Below, one piece after another: positions 20,407 through 30,733 of a stretch of 32,817 bases of DNA. The DNA is from Gammaproteobacteria bacterium (GTDB taxonomy: Bacteria; Pseudomonadota; Gammaproteobacteria; Steroidobacterales; Woeseiaceae), in contig JABIQN010000059.1 of NCBI GenBank assembly GCA_018699395.1, positions 1-32,817 on the forward strand. The letters are read 5' to 3'. The translations under genes were made by a program, and so were the position numbers. The notes beneath the pieces were generated by a model, which was not told the origin of the DNA, did no database searches, and worked only from the letters and a program-made list of their open reading frames with translations. How positions within the stretch are numbered: the first letter of the stretch is position 1; the number at the start of each line of letters is the position of its first letter.

Positions 20407-22443
20407 ATGCCAAATCGCCTCGCTGATGAGTCCAGTCCGTATCTGCAGCAGCACGCTGAAAATCCTGTGGACTGGTTTCCATGGGGAAACGAGGCCTTTG
20501 AGGAGGCTCGGAAAACAGGAAAGCCAATATTACTGTCGGTGGGCTATTCTGCATGCCACTGGTGTCATGTCATGGCGCATGAGTCTTTTGAGGATGATTC
20601 GATAGCAGCGGTGATGAATCGCTTGTTCGTCAACGTGAAAGTCGATCGTGAGGAGCGACCCGACGTCGATAAAATCTATCAAACTGCTCATCAGCTGCTA
20701 ACCCAACGTGGTGGTGGCTGGCCCCTGACCATGTTCCTTGACGGAGAAAACCAGCGGCCGTTTTTTGGCGGCACCTACTTCCCGAATGAAGCTCGTCATG
20801 GCATGCCCGCGTTTGCGGACTTACTGGAAAAAGTCGCGGTGTACTTTGAGGAACAGCGAGACACGGTACGTGCGCAGAGCGAACAGTTGCTGGGCGTATT
20901 CAAGAAAATCGAACCAAGCCGTAGTGACGAAGACGTTATTCTCGACGCCACGCCACTGCAAAGGGCTCGAGATACTTTCGCGCAAAACTTCGATCGGGAC
21001 TTTGGTGGATTTGGCCCAGCACCCAAGTTCCCCCATGCAACGACGATAGACAGGCTTCTGCGCCAATGGCGCACCACCGCCAACGATGCTGAACCGGATC
21101 TTGACGCGTTACTGATGTCGACATTGACACTGACTCGCATGGCAGACGGCGGCATTTTTGATCATATCGGTGGTGGCTTTTGTCGTTACTCAGTCGATAA
21201 GTATTGGCAGATTCCGCATTTCGAGAAAATGTTGTACGACAACGGTCCATTGCTGGCCCTATACGCGCAAGCGGCGATCGCGACCGGCGAGTCGTCGTTC
21301 TTCGACACAGCAAATGCGACAGCTGACTGGATGCTCGCTGATATGCAGGCGGACAATGGCGGATTCTTTTCGTCACGTGATGCGGACTCGGAAGGTGAAG
21401 AAGGCGTGTACTACTTGTGGACGCCCGAACAGGCTCAAAAACTGCTGGGTGACGACTACACCGTATTTGCCAATCGCTTTGGTCTCGATATGGATACGAA
21501 TTTCGAAGGGCAATGGCACCTCACTGTGCGTGCGCCAATCGCTAATGACGATGACTTTGCTGCGATCGAACGCTCGAAGAAGATTTTGCTGACTGAACGT
21601 GAGACTCGTATCGCACCCGGGCGTGACGAGAAACAATTAACGTCATGGAACGCGCTGGCTATCCGCGGTCTGGCAATTTCGGGTCGCGCGCTGAACAGAC
21701 CAGAGCTCACTTTGGCAGCTGTAAGAGCTGTTGATTTTATCCGAGAAAACCTGATTAAGAACGATCGATTGCTGGCCAGCTACAAGGATGCGCAAGTTCG
21801 TTTCCCGGCTTACCTCGATGACCATGCATTCCTGCTCGATGCACTTCTGGAGTTACTACAATCAAACTGGAGTACAAAGCATCTGTCGTTCGCTATACAG
21901 CTGGCCGATCTCATACTCGAACACTTTGAAGATCTCGAACGCGGTGCTTTCTACTTCACCGCGAACGATCATGAAACGCTAATTCATCGGCCCAAATCAA
22001 TAGCGGACGAAGCTGTGCCATCTGGCAACGGAGTCGCTGCATTCGCATTGCAACGGCTAGGCTTTCTGCTCGGCGAAACGCGTTACCTGGATGCCGCCGA
22101 ACGGACACTTAAAGGTGCATGGCAGGGTATCAAAGAATATCCGCACGGACATGTCAGCTTGATAACTGCGCTGGAGGAATACCTGCATCACCCAGAGATT
22201 ATTGTAATTCGTGGTGAGTCTGAGGAAATTGAGCGTTGGCGTGACTCAGCAGCCAAGTTATACGCGCCACAACGGATGATTTTCGCGATCGATGCGAACG
22301 AGGAAAACCTACCGGGTGCATTAGCCGATAAAGTGGCGCATGAAGGTGAATCAGTTGCTTACAGGTGTGTTGGCACCCACTGCGAGCTACCCCTAACCAC
22401 ATGGGAAGCACTCGCCGCAGAACTCAATGAGGCTACTGACTGA
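20407..22443 (+). CDS. Thioredoxin domain-containing protein, DUF255/YyaL (SPATA20-like) family
   Basis: [29 protein letters not shown]...[20 protein letters not shown]...[26 protein letters not shown]. Confidence 0.94.
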   Translation: MPNRLADESSPYLQQHAENPVDWFPWGNEAFEEARKTGKPILLSVGYSACHWCHVMAHESFEDDSIAAVMNRLFVNVKVDREERPDVDKIYQTAHQLLTQRGGGWPLTMFLDGENQRPFFGGTYFPNEARHGMPAFADLLEKVAVYFEEQRDTVRAQSEQLLGVFKKIEPSRSDEDVILDATPLQRARDTFAQNFDRDFGGFGPAPKFPHATTIDRLLRQWRTTANDAEPDLDALLMSTLTLTRMADGGIFDHIGGGFCRYSVDKYWQIPHFEKMLYDNGPLLALYAQAAIATGESSFFDTANATADWMLADMQADNGGFFSSRDADSEGEEGVYYLWTPEQAQKLLGDDYTVFANRFGLDMDTNFEGQWHLTVRAPIANDDDFAAIERSKKILLTERETRIAPGRDEKQLTSWNALAIRGLAISGRALNRPELTLAAVRAVDFIRENLIKNDRLLASYKDAQVRFPAYLDDHAFLLDALLELLQSNWSTKHLSFAIQLADLILEHFEDLERGAFYFTANDHETLIHRPKSIADEAVPSGNGVAAFALQRLGFLLGETRYLDAAERTLKGAWQGIKEYPHGHVSLITALEEYLHHPEIIVIRGESEEIERWRDSAAKLYAPQRMIFAIDANEENLPGALADKVAHEGESVAYRCVGTHCELPLTTWEALAAELNEATD

Positions 22444-22473
22444 CTTACTCGGCGCACTATGAGATGAGAGCCC

Positions 22474-22908
22474 TCACCCCAACTCGTCTTCAAGCGTGTA
22501 GCGCTCGCTGCGCCGCTGCATAGCTGTACCCAGCTCCGACGCTACCCACAGCTCAATCGGTTTTTTCCCTCGTATTTGAAAATTCTGCCTATTCTGTTTT
22601 TCTTGCCTATAACGAACGCAATTCCAGGGCACCTGAATACAAGCTGGTGCTTTCTGAGGACTAATGCCAACATGAAGAATCCAGAATCCATCATCATTCA
22701 ATGCAATATCGACTTGCGAATAATCAAGCCGTCCGACCTTAATGCTCTCACCTTTAAAAGTGACAGATATCGGCTGTTTATTAGTTTCATACAGCTTAGC
22801 GAGTTCTCGCCAAACACCAACATATTTAGCTGGTTCATACATGACAGCTGCGATAGCAACAATCGCAAGAATGGCGATGACGCCGATAGGTGAGGCAATA
22901 AAGTTCAT
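22474..22908 (-). CDS. Hypothetical single-TM membrane protein
   Basis: 144 aa with N-terminal hydrophobic helix (SPIGVIAILAIVAIAAVMY). Confidence 0.6.
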   Translation of the reverse strand: MNFIASPIGVIAILAIVAIAAVMYEPAKYVGVWRELAKLYETNKQPISVTFKGESIKVGRLDYSQVDIALNDDGFWILHVGISPQKAPACIQVPWNCVRYRQEKQNRQNFQIRGKKPIELWVASELGTAMQRRSERYTLEDELG

Positions 22909-23036
22909 GTCGGTATTTTAGAAAAATAAAAAATAGGCCTAATGACCTCTTTCTATAATTATTTTACTCTTAGTATTTCGTCTGGACAATTCAGATGATC
23001 CTCAGTCAGATTTTAATTTAACTGCAGTGTGATCCA

Positions 23037-23369
23037 TCAATCATCGTCAAGACAACGCCTTGTAAATTCGTCCTGCATAGCGATAATTTTACCTTTACTT
23101 TGGGCTATTTCATCTTCCTGATTATCTGTCAAAGCGCCAATCCTAGGTATGATGAGTAAGCTCAGTGCAAGGACCCAATTTCTAGATGCGCGCTGTTCAC
23201 CTGACAATCCCTCCAGATTACTTATTTCTTGCGCAAGAAGCATCTCTACATTTCTACAAGCCATGGTTGTATAGGGAATTCTTGATACAGATGCCGGCTG
23301 AATACTGGATGGAGCTGCAGCACATCCCACTAACGTAGCTAGCGTAATTACTATTATTCCCTTTTTCAT
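23037..23369 (-). CDS. Hypothetical small lipoprotein
   Basis: MKKGIIVITLATLVGCAAAPSS: signal peptide with LVGC lipobox; purine-rich AGAGAG just upstream of ATG 23369 (ORF-track start at 23429 less likely). Confidence 0.7.
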   Translation of the reverse strand: MKKGIIVITLATLVGCAAAPSSIQPASVSRIPYTTMACRNVEMLLAQEISNLEGLSGEQRASRNWVLALSLLIIPRIGALTDNQEDEIAQSKGKIIAMQDEFTRRCLDDD

Positions 23370-23410
23370 AATGACTCTCTCTAAATTAATCTGCGACATA
23401 GGAATACGCC

Positions 23411-23436
23411 TAAATCTTTGATATTGCAAAGATTTA
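23411..23436. repeat. Perfect 10-bp inverted repeat, possible operator
   Basis: TAAATCTTTG-atattg-CAAAGATTTA, 42 bp upstream of the lipoprotein start at 23369. Confidence 0.5.
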
Positions 23437-23539
23437 GAATGATTGAAATTTAGCTTAGTTAACTAGACACAAACAGACGAGAAGGAAATTTGGTGCATGT
23501 GTAGCCATTGAGGTGATAACTGATTGATTAAAGAAAGTA

Positions 23540-23881
23540 TTACTCCATAAAGACAGCGACTCCTTCGATAATTTCTGTCTCCCTAATGTAATCTCCTGCC
23601 AGCGTATCACGGTCAGTAATTACTATAGCGGTTGCGCCCAATTTGGCGGCTTGCTTTTTTAGCTCATCAAATGCGTAGTCAAGACGCTGTTGCTGCGTTA
23701 AGCCCATACCAGACGATGCCTTGACTATCGCTATTTCCTCGGCTCTTTCTGGCATCGCCCTAAATATAGTCACAGCATTGAAATCTTCAATTGCTGGCCT
23801 AACTTGACCAACCACAAGGGCTGAGCCACTCGCACAGCCGACGAGGATAATGGCTACAAATGCTATCAACACTGATTTCAT
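23540..23881 (-). CDS. Hypothetical small lipoprotein
   Basis: MKSVLIAFVAIILVGCASGS lipobox; GAGGAG ribosome-binding site just upstream of ATG 23881; C-terminal KKQAAKLGATAIVITDRD. Confidence 0.75.
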   Translation of the reverse strand: MKSVLIAFVAIILVGCASGSALVVGQVRPAIEDFNAVTIFRAMPERAEEIAIVKASSGMGLTQQQRLDYAFDELKKQAAKLGATAIVITDRDTLAGDYIRETEIIEGVAVFME

Positions 23882-24052
23882 TTCCACTCCTCAACTAATT
23901 TGTTTGTTACCAGTTTATAATTCATGTAAACCCACTCACCGTTTTCATCATGATGCTTATAGTATCTGCGCGTAGAAAAAATTCACGACGGCAAATATTA
24001 ATAAAACTATCGCGGCCTTAAGAACCAAAAGCAGTGCGTCTCCAACCGTCAT
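23878..24052 (-). pseudogene. Small single-TM protein ORF with an apparent 1-nt frameshift
   Basis: ATG 24052 reads MTVGDALLLVLKAAIVLLIFAVVNFFYAQIL* (31 aa). Removing one T from the T6 run gives ...VVNFSTRRYYKHHDENGEWVYMNYKLVTNKLVEEWK*, ending in ATGA overlap with the lipoprotein start. Confidence 0.4.
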
Positions 24053-26816
24053 CACTACGACGAATCTCGTAAGCCGGCCAGTATTCGTTATCGAGTCTCA
24101 AGGTAATGACTTCTGCCGTACCATTCCAGGTAACGGTTTTCAGTCGAACTGATTCTCGATGCTCGGTATTTTTCACGGCGTTGATAAATGCCTGCAAGTT
24201 TGGTGTTGCAACCTCATTCACTTCAACAACTCGGCGTCCAGCCCACAGACCGTAACGTGTCGCTGGAGACCCATAGTTAAAATAGGCGACATAAACACCG
24301 TCGGTCGCGATACCGCGTTGAGCTGCCATGGCCCGATGCGGGTCTTGTAACAGCGCGCCCGCCCAAGAAACAGCCCTATCGATACCGCGGCCGCTCAATT
24401 CAGCTGTTTCAACTGACAATTCATGAACCCTATCATTCCGCCATACAGTTACCAGTACTTCCGGTTTTTGCACGGCGTTTTCCAGCGCTCGATAAGACGT
24501 CACAACGTCACCATCGATCGCTAAAACGATGTCACCATTCTTGAGTAATTTCGCAGCAGCAGTATCTGCAACCAGTCGCGTAATGCTCAGGGCGCGGCGC
24601 CGCGCCGGATTATTTTTCTCCAGTCGAGCGATCCACTCTTCATCAACACCCATCTTGCGTGCCGCAAACAACGGCGCATAGACGAACTCAGCTTCTAATG
24701 AATAGAACGGTCGGCCGTCACGAACTATGTCCAGAAACTGTGAAATCACCTCACTGCCGACGCCTCGATTAAATTGCGTTGCTTCGCCGCCCGACTGCAG
24801 TACAAAGCTCGACCAACTCGCCGACACACGGCCTTTGTTATCGACCAATACACCGTCGAAGTCCGTCGGCGCTGTAACGAGATCGATTCCCTCAATATTC
24901 GAATCACGGAAACGTAATGTTCTCGATAACGGCAGCGCCAATGGATCTACTGATGAAACTTTACTTTCCTGATGCACGAGCTGATGATCAGGCTTGATGC
25001 CCACGACCAGAACATCGTCACCCGGCGTAAGAGGTGTCGTATTGAATTCCGCACTTTCGACGGGCGTATCACCGATGCTCTTCGGGTCATAGGAAACAAT
25101 TGCGAAGTTATGCAATGGGTGTAGCTGCACAATCTTCGCGTCAACCTCAAGAGAGCCGGCAAATGTAATCTTCACATCACCGATGGCTATTGGGACTGTG
25201 TTGCGGTCGACTACAACGTAGCCACGCTCTTTGTCGACGATCAATCCTGTGCCGTAGTAGTGTCGTTCCGAGACACCCGATAGCGTATACGGAAGATCAA
25301 ACGTTATCATGACCAATGACGGCGCAATCTTTTGCAGGCGCGGATCATCGTAGTCGTTCAGTTTTGTGCTTCCGACTTCGACGGGCGGCGACTCCGGACC
25401 GGCCGCAAGCATGCGACATGGCCATGCGCCTGTGTCGTCATCCCGAATGCATCGCTTTACGGGAAACCAAACACGATCCATCTCCAGAAGGCGTACTACG
25501 GAGTTCTGTGGATTCTCCATGTTGACATAACGAACCGTGGCACGTTCGCCGTCGGCAAGTTCGTTCAGCACCGCTTCGAAATCATCCAGATTTTCCATCG
25601 GCTCACCGTCCATCTCGACAATAACGGCACCACGCGGAATTGCTGCCTTCGACAGCAGATAACCGGGATTGGCTACATAAACGCCACTCGCCTGTCGGTT
25701 GTAGTGTCGAGCTTGTTGGTAGGACAACGTATTGACAATGCCGTCACCGAACTCCAGATATTCATCCGGCGTTATCGCGTGTAAATCTTCGACCGCAATC
25801 ATTTGTACGATATGTCTGCCGCCGCGTTCAACCTCGATCTCGATCTCTTCACCGACTTTGCTGTCGAGCGCAGCACCGAGCGGCACGAATTCAGTAATCA
25901 TTTGACCATTTATACGGATCAGAATATCACCAGGTGCTATCTTGCCGGCCGCAGATGAATTCGGAATAACCTGGTCAACCGCCAACATACTGGTTTGCTC
26001 TTCGCCCTCGAGTCGGGCGAGACGTTCGGATTCTGGTGTTAAGCCCAAACGTCGCAGCTCATCAAATGGTTTACTTTGAAAAGTCGTTTGCAGCGTACCT
26101 CGAGTCACTTCGCGGCCAGATCGTATTTCCTGCAAGGCGCGATCAATACGATCCAGCGGCAGAAAAAAGCTGCTTGCGGCGGAGCGGGCTCCGCCGGCGT
26201 TTAGTGCAACTACCTCGCCATCAATATTGACAACAGGCGAGCCGGAAGATCCGCCCGAGGTACCGGATGCCGCCTGATAATAGAAGGTATTAAAATCGTT
26301 GTATTTACCACGACCGTATACCGGTGCTTGTCGATCAAGCCTCGCAATGGTGCCCGCCAAGATCGAAAGTTGCTCACCTGCATCGTTACCGATAACGCGA
26401 ATTTCCTTGCCGATACCTGCGCCGCCGGGCACCAGCGGCAATTCGGCGGGTTTAATGTATTGCAGCTCGGCGGGGTCATAGCGATAGAACCCAAAATCGT
26501 GGATTGGATCCCTGTAAATCGCTGTCAGTCGCACTTCTTCGTTATTCTTGAAGACCGCCTCAGCAGTGACTGGACCGGGCGTCACAACATGACGATTTGT
26601 GAGGATAATACCGCGCTCGGCATCGACGACGAAACCAGTCGCCTGGGACGAAGTGTTCCACTCGGTATCAAAAGCGCGAGTGCTATCAATACGAATCGAA
26701 ACCACACCTGAGGATATGCGTTCAAGCGTTTCTGCCCAAGCAGTGTCTTCTGCGGCTATAGCCGTCATGCTTGAAAGCAGCGACGAAGCTGCGATCAAAA
26801 TCCTGACCTTTGTCAT
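24018..26816 (-). CDS. Periplasmic tandem HtrA/DegP-like protein (protease-PDZ-PDZ twice; second protease half degenerate)
   Basis: Signal peptide; first half has TNRHVV, HDFGF, GTSGGSSGSPVV (trypsin-like triad) and PDZ repeats; second half has DRNTVP, LHNFAI and no GxSG. Confidence 0.9.
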   Translation of the reverse strand: MTKVRILIAASSLLSSMTAIAAEDTAWAETLERISSGVVSIRIDSTRAFDTEWNTSSQATGFVVDAERGIILTNRHVVTPGPVTAEAVFKNNEEVRLTAIYRDPIHDFGFYRYDPAELQYIKPAELPLVPGGAGIGKEIRVIGNDAGEQLSILAGTIARLDRQAPVYGRGKYNDFNTFYYQAASGTSGGSSGSPVVNIDGEVVALNAGGARSAASSFFLPLDRIDRALQEIRSGREVTRGTLQTTFQSKPFDELRRLGLTPESERLARLEGEEQTSMLAVDQVIPNSSAAGKIAPGDILIRINGQMITEFVPLGAALDSKVGEEIEIEVERGGRHIVQMIAVEDLHAITPDEYLEFGDGIVNTLSYQQARHYNRQASGVYVANPGYLLSKAAIPRGAVIVEMDGEPMENLDDFEAVLNELADGERATVRYVNMENPQNSVVRLLEMDRVWFPVKRCIRDDDTGAWPCRMLAAGPESPPVEVGSTKLNDYDDPRLQKIAPSLVMITFDLPYTLSGVSERHYYGTGLIVDKERGYVVVDRNTVPIAIGDVKITFAGSLEVDAKIVQLHPLHNFAIVSYDPKSIGDTPVESAEFNTTPLTPGDDVLVVGIKPDHQLVHQESKVSSVDPLALPLSRTLRFRDSNIEGIDLVTAPTDFDGVLVDNKGRVSASWSSFVLQSGGEATQFNRGVGSEVISQFLDIVRDGRPFYSLEAEFVYAPLFAARKMGVDEEWIARLEKNNPARRRALSITRLVADTAAAKLLKNGDIVLAIDGDVVTSYRALENAVQKPEVLVTVWRNDRVHELSVETAELSGRGIDRAVSWAGALLQDPHRAMAAQRGIATDGVYVAYFNYGSPATRYGLWAGRRVVEVNEVATPNLQAFINAVKNTEHRESVRLKTVTWNGTAEVITLRLDNEYWPAYEIRRSDDGWRRTAFGS

Positions 26817-26966
26817 AGTTTTCCTAAATTAGTTACTGGGCCAATTATGCGACCATAATACGCGCACGCACTCTACTACTCCCGACTAATTGGGGCTCAG
26901 CGGTTCCCTATTGCAACAAAATCAGACCGTCGACGCGACTACCAAGATCACGCTCTCTGAGCGTGC

Positions 26967-28430
26967 CTACTCAGGTCGGTAGGCTAGATCCAGTTGCCGG
27001 GCTGCCTTCACGTCGTCCAGTCGTCGCACTGGCATGGTGTAAGGCGCATCCTTAAACTCGGCGCCCTCCTTGGCTGCCGTCGCGATTTCGATCATTGCGG
27101 TAACAAAATTATCCAGGGTTTCCTTACTTTCTGTTTCGGTTGGCTCGATGAGTAGGCACTCGGGCACCAGCAATGGGAAATAAGTCGTCGGGGCATGATA
27201 ATTCTTGTCCAGAAGCGCTTTGGCGAGGTCCATCGCCGTCAGATTCAATGATCGTGCCTCACGTTTCAGTGTGACAATGAACTCATGACTCGCCCGGCGC
27301 GTTGGGAACGCTAGTTCAAAGCCAGCCTCCTTCAATCTTGAGGAAAGATAGTTCGCATTGAGCGTGGCGTATTCAGAAACGCGCTCCATACCGTCACGCC
27401 CAAGCATTCGCATATACACATATGCTCGAAACAAAACGCCTGCATTACCCATAAAGCCGGACAGTCGGCCAATGCTTTGTGGTAGATCATCCTCGGAAAG
27501 CCAGCCATACACAGTCTCTCCATCGACCTGCTTACTACCAATAACTGGTATCGGCATGAACGGTAGTAACCGATCATTCACGCCAACAGCGCCCGAGCCT
27601 GGCCCGCCGCCGCCGTGTGGTGTCGAGAACGTCTTGTGTAGATTCATGTGAATCACATCAAAGTCCATATCGCCCGGTCGAACTTTGCCAAGAATCGCGT
27701 TGAGGTTGGCACCGTCGTAATACAGCAGTCCACCAGCGTCATGAACAAGATCTGCAACCTCTTTGATGCGGCGCTCAAAGACACCCAGCGTTGAGGGATT
27801 CGTGAGCATGATACCGGCCGTCTTTGGGCCGACCGCTGATTTCAACGCATCAAAGTCGATATCGCCTTCCGCACCCGTGGGCACTTCAACCACCTGGCAG
27901 CCACACATCATCGCGGTCGCTGGGTTTGTTCCATGGGCTGCATCGGGGCATATGATTTCGGTACGTTCATGATCACCGCGAGCTTCGTGATATGCCTTAA
28001 TCATCGCAACGCCCGCCAATTCGCCTTGCGCCCCGGCCATCGGCGTCAGCGAAACGCCTTTCATTCCCGTGACGTCTTTCAGCATTTCCTGCAACTCGAA
28101 CATGCAGGTCAGAAAGCCCTGCCCATGGGATACGGGACCCAGGGGATGCCGCCCGGCAAATTCGGGCAATAACGCCAAGGCATTACACGCTCGCGGGTTG
28201 TACTTCATTGTGCATGAGCCCAATGGATAGAATTGCGTGTCGATTGAGAAATTCATCTGCGATAAGCGTGTAAAGTGGCGCACGGTCTGTAGCTCGGATG
28301 CCTCTGGCAAGCGCGGCTTGTCGTTTCGCATCAAGTTCGACGGAATCTTCGACGCTTCTGCGTCAACTGGTGCTTGTGCGAAAGCTCGACGCCCACTGCG
28401 GGACTTTTCAAATATCAATTTACTACTCAT
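26967..28430 (-). CDS. gcvPB: Glycine dehydrogenase (decarboxylating) subunit 2
   Basis: [42 protein letters not shown] (PLP lysine). Start could be 28442 or 28430. Confidence 0.96.
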   Translation of the reverse strand: MSSKLIFEKSRSGRRAFAQAPVDAEASKIPSNLMRNDKPRLPEASELQTVRHFTRLSQMNFSIDTQFYPLGSCTMKYNPRACNALALLPEFAGRHPLGPVSHGQGFLTCMFELQEMLKDVTGMKGVSLTPMAGAQGELAGVAMIKAYHEARGDHERTEIICPDAAHGTNPATAMMCGCQVVEVPTGAEGDIDFDALKSAVGPKTAGIMLTNPSTLGVFERRIKEVADLVHDAGGLLYYDGANLNAILGKVRPGDMDFDVIHMNLHKTFSTPHGGGGPGSGAVGVNDRLLPFMPIPVIGSKQVDGETVYGWLSEDDLPQSIGRLSGFMGNAGVLFRAYVYMRMLGRDGMERVSEYATLNANYLSSRLKEAGFELAFPTRRASHEFIVTLKREARSLNLTAMDLAKALLDKNYHAPTTYFPLLVPECLLIEPTETESKETLDNFVTAMIEIATAAKEGAEFKDAPYTMPVRRLDDVKAARQLDLAYRPE

Positions 28431-28434
28431 ACGA

Positions 28435-28950
28435 CTATTCATCTATTTCAATTCCCAGCGCACGGAATGCCGCGCGATAATCAGGTTCTTTGGAGATATC
28501 TTCGATCTGCTCCCTATGCACGACCGTATTATTTTCGTCTAAGACAATAACCGCGCATGCAAACATGCCAGCATATGGTCCTTCTATAATTCGCACGCCG
28601 TAATTCTCGCCAAATCCATCGTGGCGAATCGCCGACAAACCAATTACATGCTCGAGCCCGTGCTCACCTTTAAATCGTTTATGAGCGAATGGTAAATCGT
28701 AGGAGACCATCAGCATCGCGACATCATCAGCCGCACCAGCAAGACGATCAAATTCGATAACCGATTTGGCACACACACTGGTGTCGACGCTGATAAAGAT
28801 ATTCAGCACTTTTCGCACGCCCATGAAGCTTGCAAAGGAAACGTTTTGCAGCGACGTATTAACCAGAGAAATGTCCGGTGCGTGGCTACCAATAGTTGGC
28901 AAATCGCCGTATATGCGATAGCTAGCGTTTCCGTATTGAATTTTAGCCAC
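28435..28950 (-). CDS. tpx: Thiol peroxidase (Tpx)-like peroxiredoxin with altered catalytic residues
   Basis: Aligns by eye to Tpx: [15 protein letters not shown] (peroxidatic Cys60), [54 protein letters not shown]. Confidence 0.9.
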   Translation of the reverse strand: MAKIQYGNASYRIYGDLPTIGSHAPDISLVNTSLQNVSFASFMGVRKVLNIFISVDTSVCAKSVIEFDRLAGAADDVAMLMVSYDLPFAHKRFKGEHGLEHVIGLSAIRHDGFGENYGVRIIEGPYAGMFACAVIVLDENNTVVHREQIEDISKEPDYRAAFRALGIEIDE

Positions 28951-28961
28951 TTGATTCCCTG

Positions 28962-30329
28962 CTATGCGCTATTCGTATTTGCTGAAGCCAGCACGTCGGA
29001 AAATGCCACGATGCATGCCTCGATATCGCCTTGGGTCTTTGTTTCAGTCGCGCAAACAAGTAACGCGTCCGTACCGACGAAAGACGTTATATCTAAGCCG
29101 GCCAGAATGTCGCGGTCTGCAAGCGCCTCCAGTAAAGGTGCAACCGGTCGATTCAACCTTAAGGCAACCTCATGAAAGAACGGCCCGTCGAATAAACGTT
29201 CGACTCCGTCCAATGCCGAAAGACCATCGGCGAGCAGTGCGGTATTGTGATGGCAAGTATTCGCTACGTTCACGAGCCCTTCATAGCCAAGCAAAGACAT
29301 ATAAATTGTCGCGGCTGTGACCATGAGGCCCTGATTTGTACAGATGTTTGAGGTCGCTTTTGAGCGTCTGATATGCTGCTCGCGCGCCTGCAACGTCAGC
29401 GCAAAGCCGGGATTATCATCGAGATCTGTTGTACGTCCAACGATTCGTCCCGGCATCTGTCGCACATGCTTTTTTTTGCATGTCATGAAACCGAAGTACG
29501 GCCCGCCGGATGACATTGGGATACCTAAAGGCTGCCCTTCGCCTATCGCGATATCGGCGCCCTCTGTGCCCCAGCGTCCCGGCGCCTTTAGTAGTGCCAA
29601 CGATGTTGGGTTGACGACACCGATCATCAACGCGCCATTGGCATGCGCCCAATCCGTCATGCGATCAACATCATCCAATGTTCCGGTAAATGATGGCTGC
29701 TGGAGAACCACTGCAACTGGATCGCCGCCCTCCGGTAATGAATTAAAATCGACATTGCCAGTTGTTACATCCTTGGGAAGTCGTTCGAACGTCAATCCCT
29801 GTGAGCCGGCGATTGCCGCTGCGACCTGTTCGTAAACTGGATTCACGCCCGGTGCCAATAGCACGCGACCGCTCTTAACGCGACGGTTAATCCGAACTGC
29901 CATAAGTGATGCTTCGGCCAGCGCTGACGCACCGTCGTACAGTGATGCATTACTAACGTCGAGCCCGGTGAGCTCAGTGATCATCGTTTGGTACTCGTAG
30001 ATCACTTGCAGTGTGCCCTGGCTCGCTTCCGCCTGATACGGCGTGTAGGCGCTGTAGAACTCGCCACGCGTTGCGATATCCCATACGGCGGTCGGAATAT
30101 GATGCTCATAAGCACCGGCACCGATGAAGCACATTGGCGAACCATCCATCTTGGCGCGCTGCCTCATGAGTCGTGAAATTTCCATCTCGCTAAGTGCCTC
30201 TGGAACATGCTCCAGTTGCTCTATCTTCAGTTCGGTGGGAATCTCGTTAAAAAGATCGGCGATAGAATCGACACCGATTGTTTTCAGCATTTCACGCGTG
30301 TCTTTTTCTGTATGCGGTATGAAAGGCAT
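28962..30329 (-). CDS. gcvPA: Glycine dehydrogenase (decarboxylating) subunit 1
   Basis: [69 protein letters not shown]. Confidence 0.97.
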   Translation of the reverse strand: MPFIPHTEKDTREMLKTIGVDSIADLFNEIPTELKIEQLEHVPEALSEMEISRLMRQRAKMDGSPMCFIGAGAYEHHIPTAVWDIATRGEFYSAYTPYQAEASQGTLQVIYEYQTMITELTGLDVSNASLYDGASALAEASLMAVRINRRVKSGRVLLAPGVNPVYEQVAAAIAGSQGLTFERLPKDVTTGNVDFNSLPEGGDPVAVVLQQPSFTGTLDDVDRMTDWAHANGALMIGVVNPTSLALLKAPGRWGTEGADIAIGEGQPLGIPMSSGGPYFGFMTCKKKHVRQMPGRIVGRTTDLDDNPGFALTLQAREQHIRRSKATSNICTNQGLMVTAATIYMSLLGYEGLVNVANTCHHNTALLADGLSALDGVERLFDGPFFHEVALRLNRPVAPLLEALADRDILAGLDITSFVGTDALLVCATETKTQGDIEACIVAFSDVLASANTNSA

Positions 30330-30337
30330 TGTTCTTC

Positions 30338-30733
30338 TCAGTCGTCCAGATCGTCGATAAATTGCTGATAGTCGTCGGGAGACATCAACGTACTTTCATC
30401 AAAAGTATCCGTAGGCTGCATGCGAACTATCCAGCCATCACCGTACGGATCAGAATTGATTTTCTCAGGAATATCGGCCAACTCTTCGTTAATGGCTACG
30501 ATGCTCCCACCGATAGGTGCGTAAACATCTGAGGCTGCTTTGACTGACTCAACTACGGCCATCTCACCAGCCTCGGCAACGTCTTGCCCTATCTCGGGAA
30601 GCTCTACATAAACCAGATCGCCTAATGCACCTTGTGCATGATCTGTAATACCTATAGTCACTAACCCGTCGTCTTCACGACGCAGCCACTCATGATCTTT
30701 AGTGTATAAAAGGTCTCCAGGTAATTCATTCAT
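30338..30733 (-). CDS. gcvH: Glycine cleavage system H protein
   Basis: [40 protein letters not shown]; lipoylation motif [17 protein letters not shown]. Confidence 0.98.
   Translation of the reverse strand: MNELPGDLLYTKDHEWLRREDDGLVTIGITDHAQGALGDLVYVELPEIGQDVAEAGEMAVVESVKAASDVYAPIGGSIVAINEELADIPEKINSDPYGDGWIVRMQPTDTFDESTLMSPDDYQQFIDDLDD

Noticed and set aside
23957-24052. Programmed -1 frameshift at the T TTT TTC heptamer in the small membrane ORF
   Set aside because: The heptamer is in the right phase, but the -1 frame gives LRADTISIMMKTVSGFT*; the protein-like continuation is in the +1 frame, so classic -1 slippage does not explain it.
25332-25784. 150-aa plus-strand ORF inside the htrA-like gene
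   Set aside because: Antisense shadow ORF; no start context, no domain-like pattern.
26949-26965. Hairpin CACGCTC-tct-GAGCGTG after gcvPB as an intrinsic terminator
   Set aside because: Only a 7-bp stem with a 3-nt loop and no U-tract on the minus strand; not enough to call a terminator.
29344-29835. 163-aa plus-strand ORF inside gcvPA
   Set aside because: Antisense to a highly conserved enzyme gene; composition typical of complement-frame translation.
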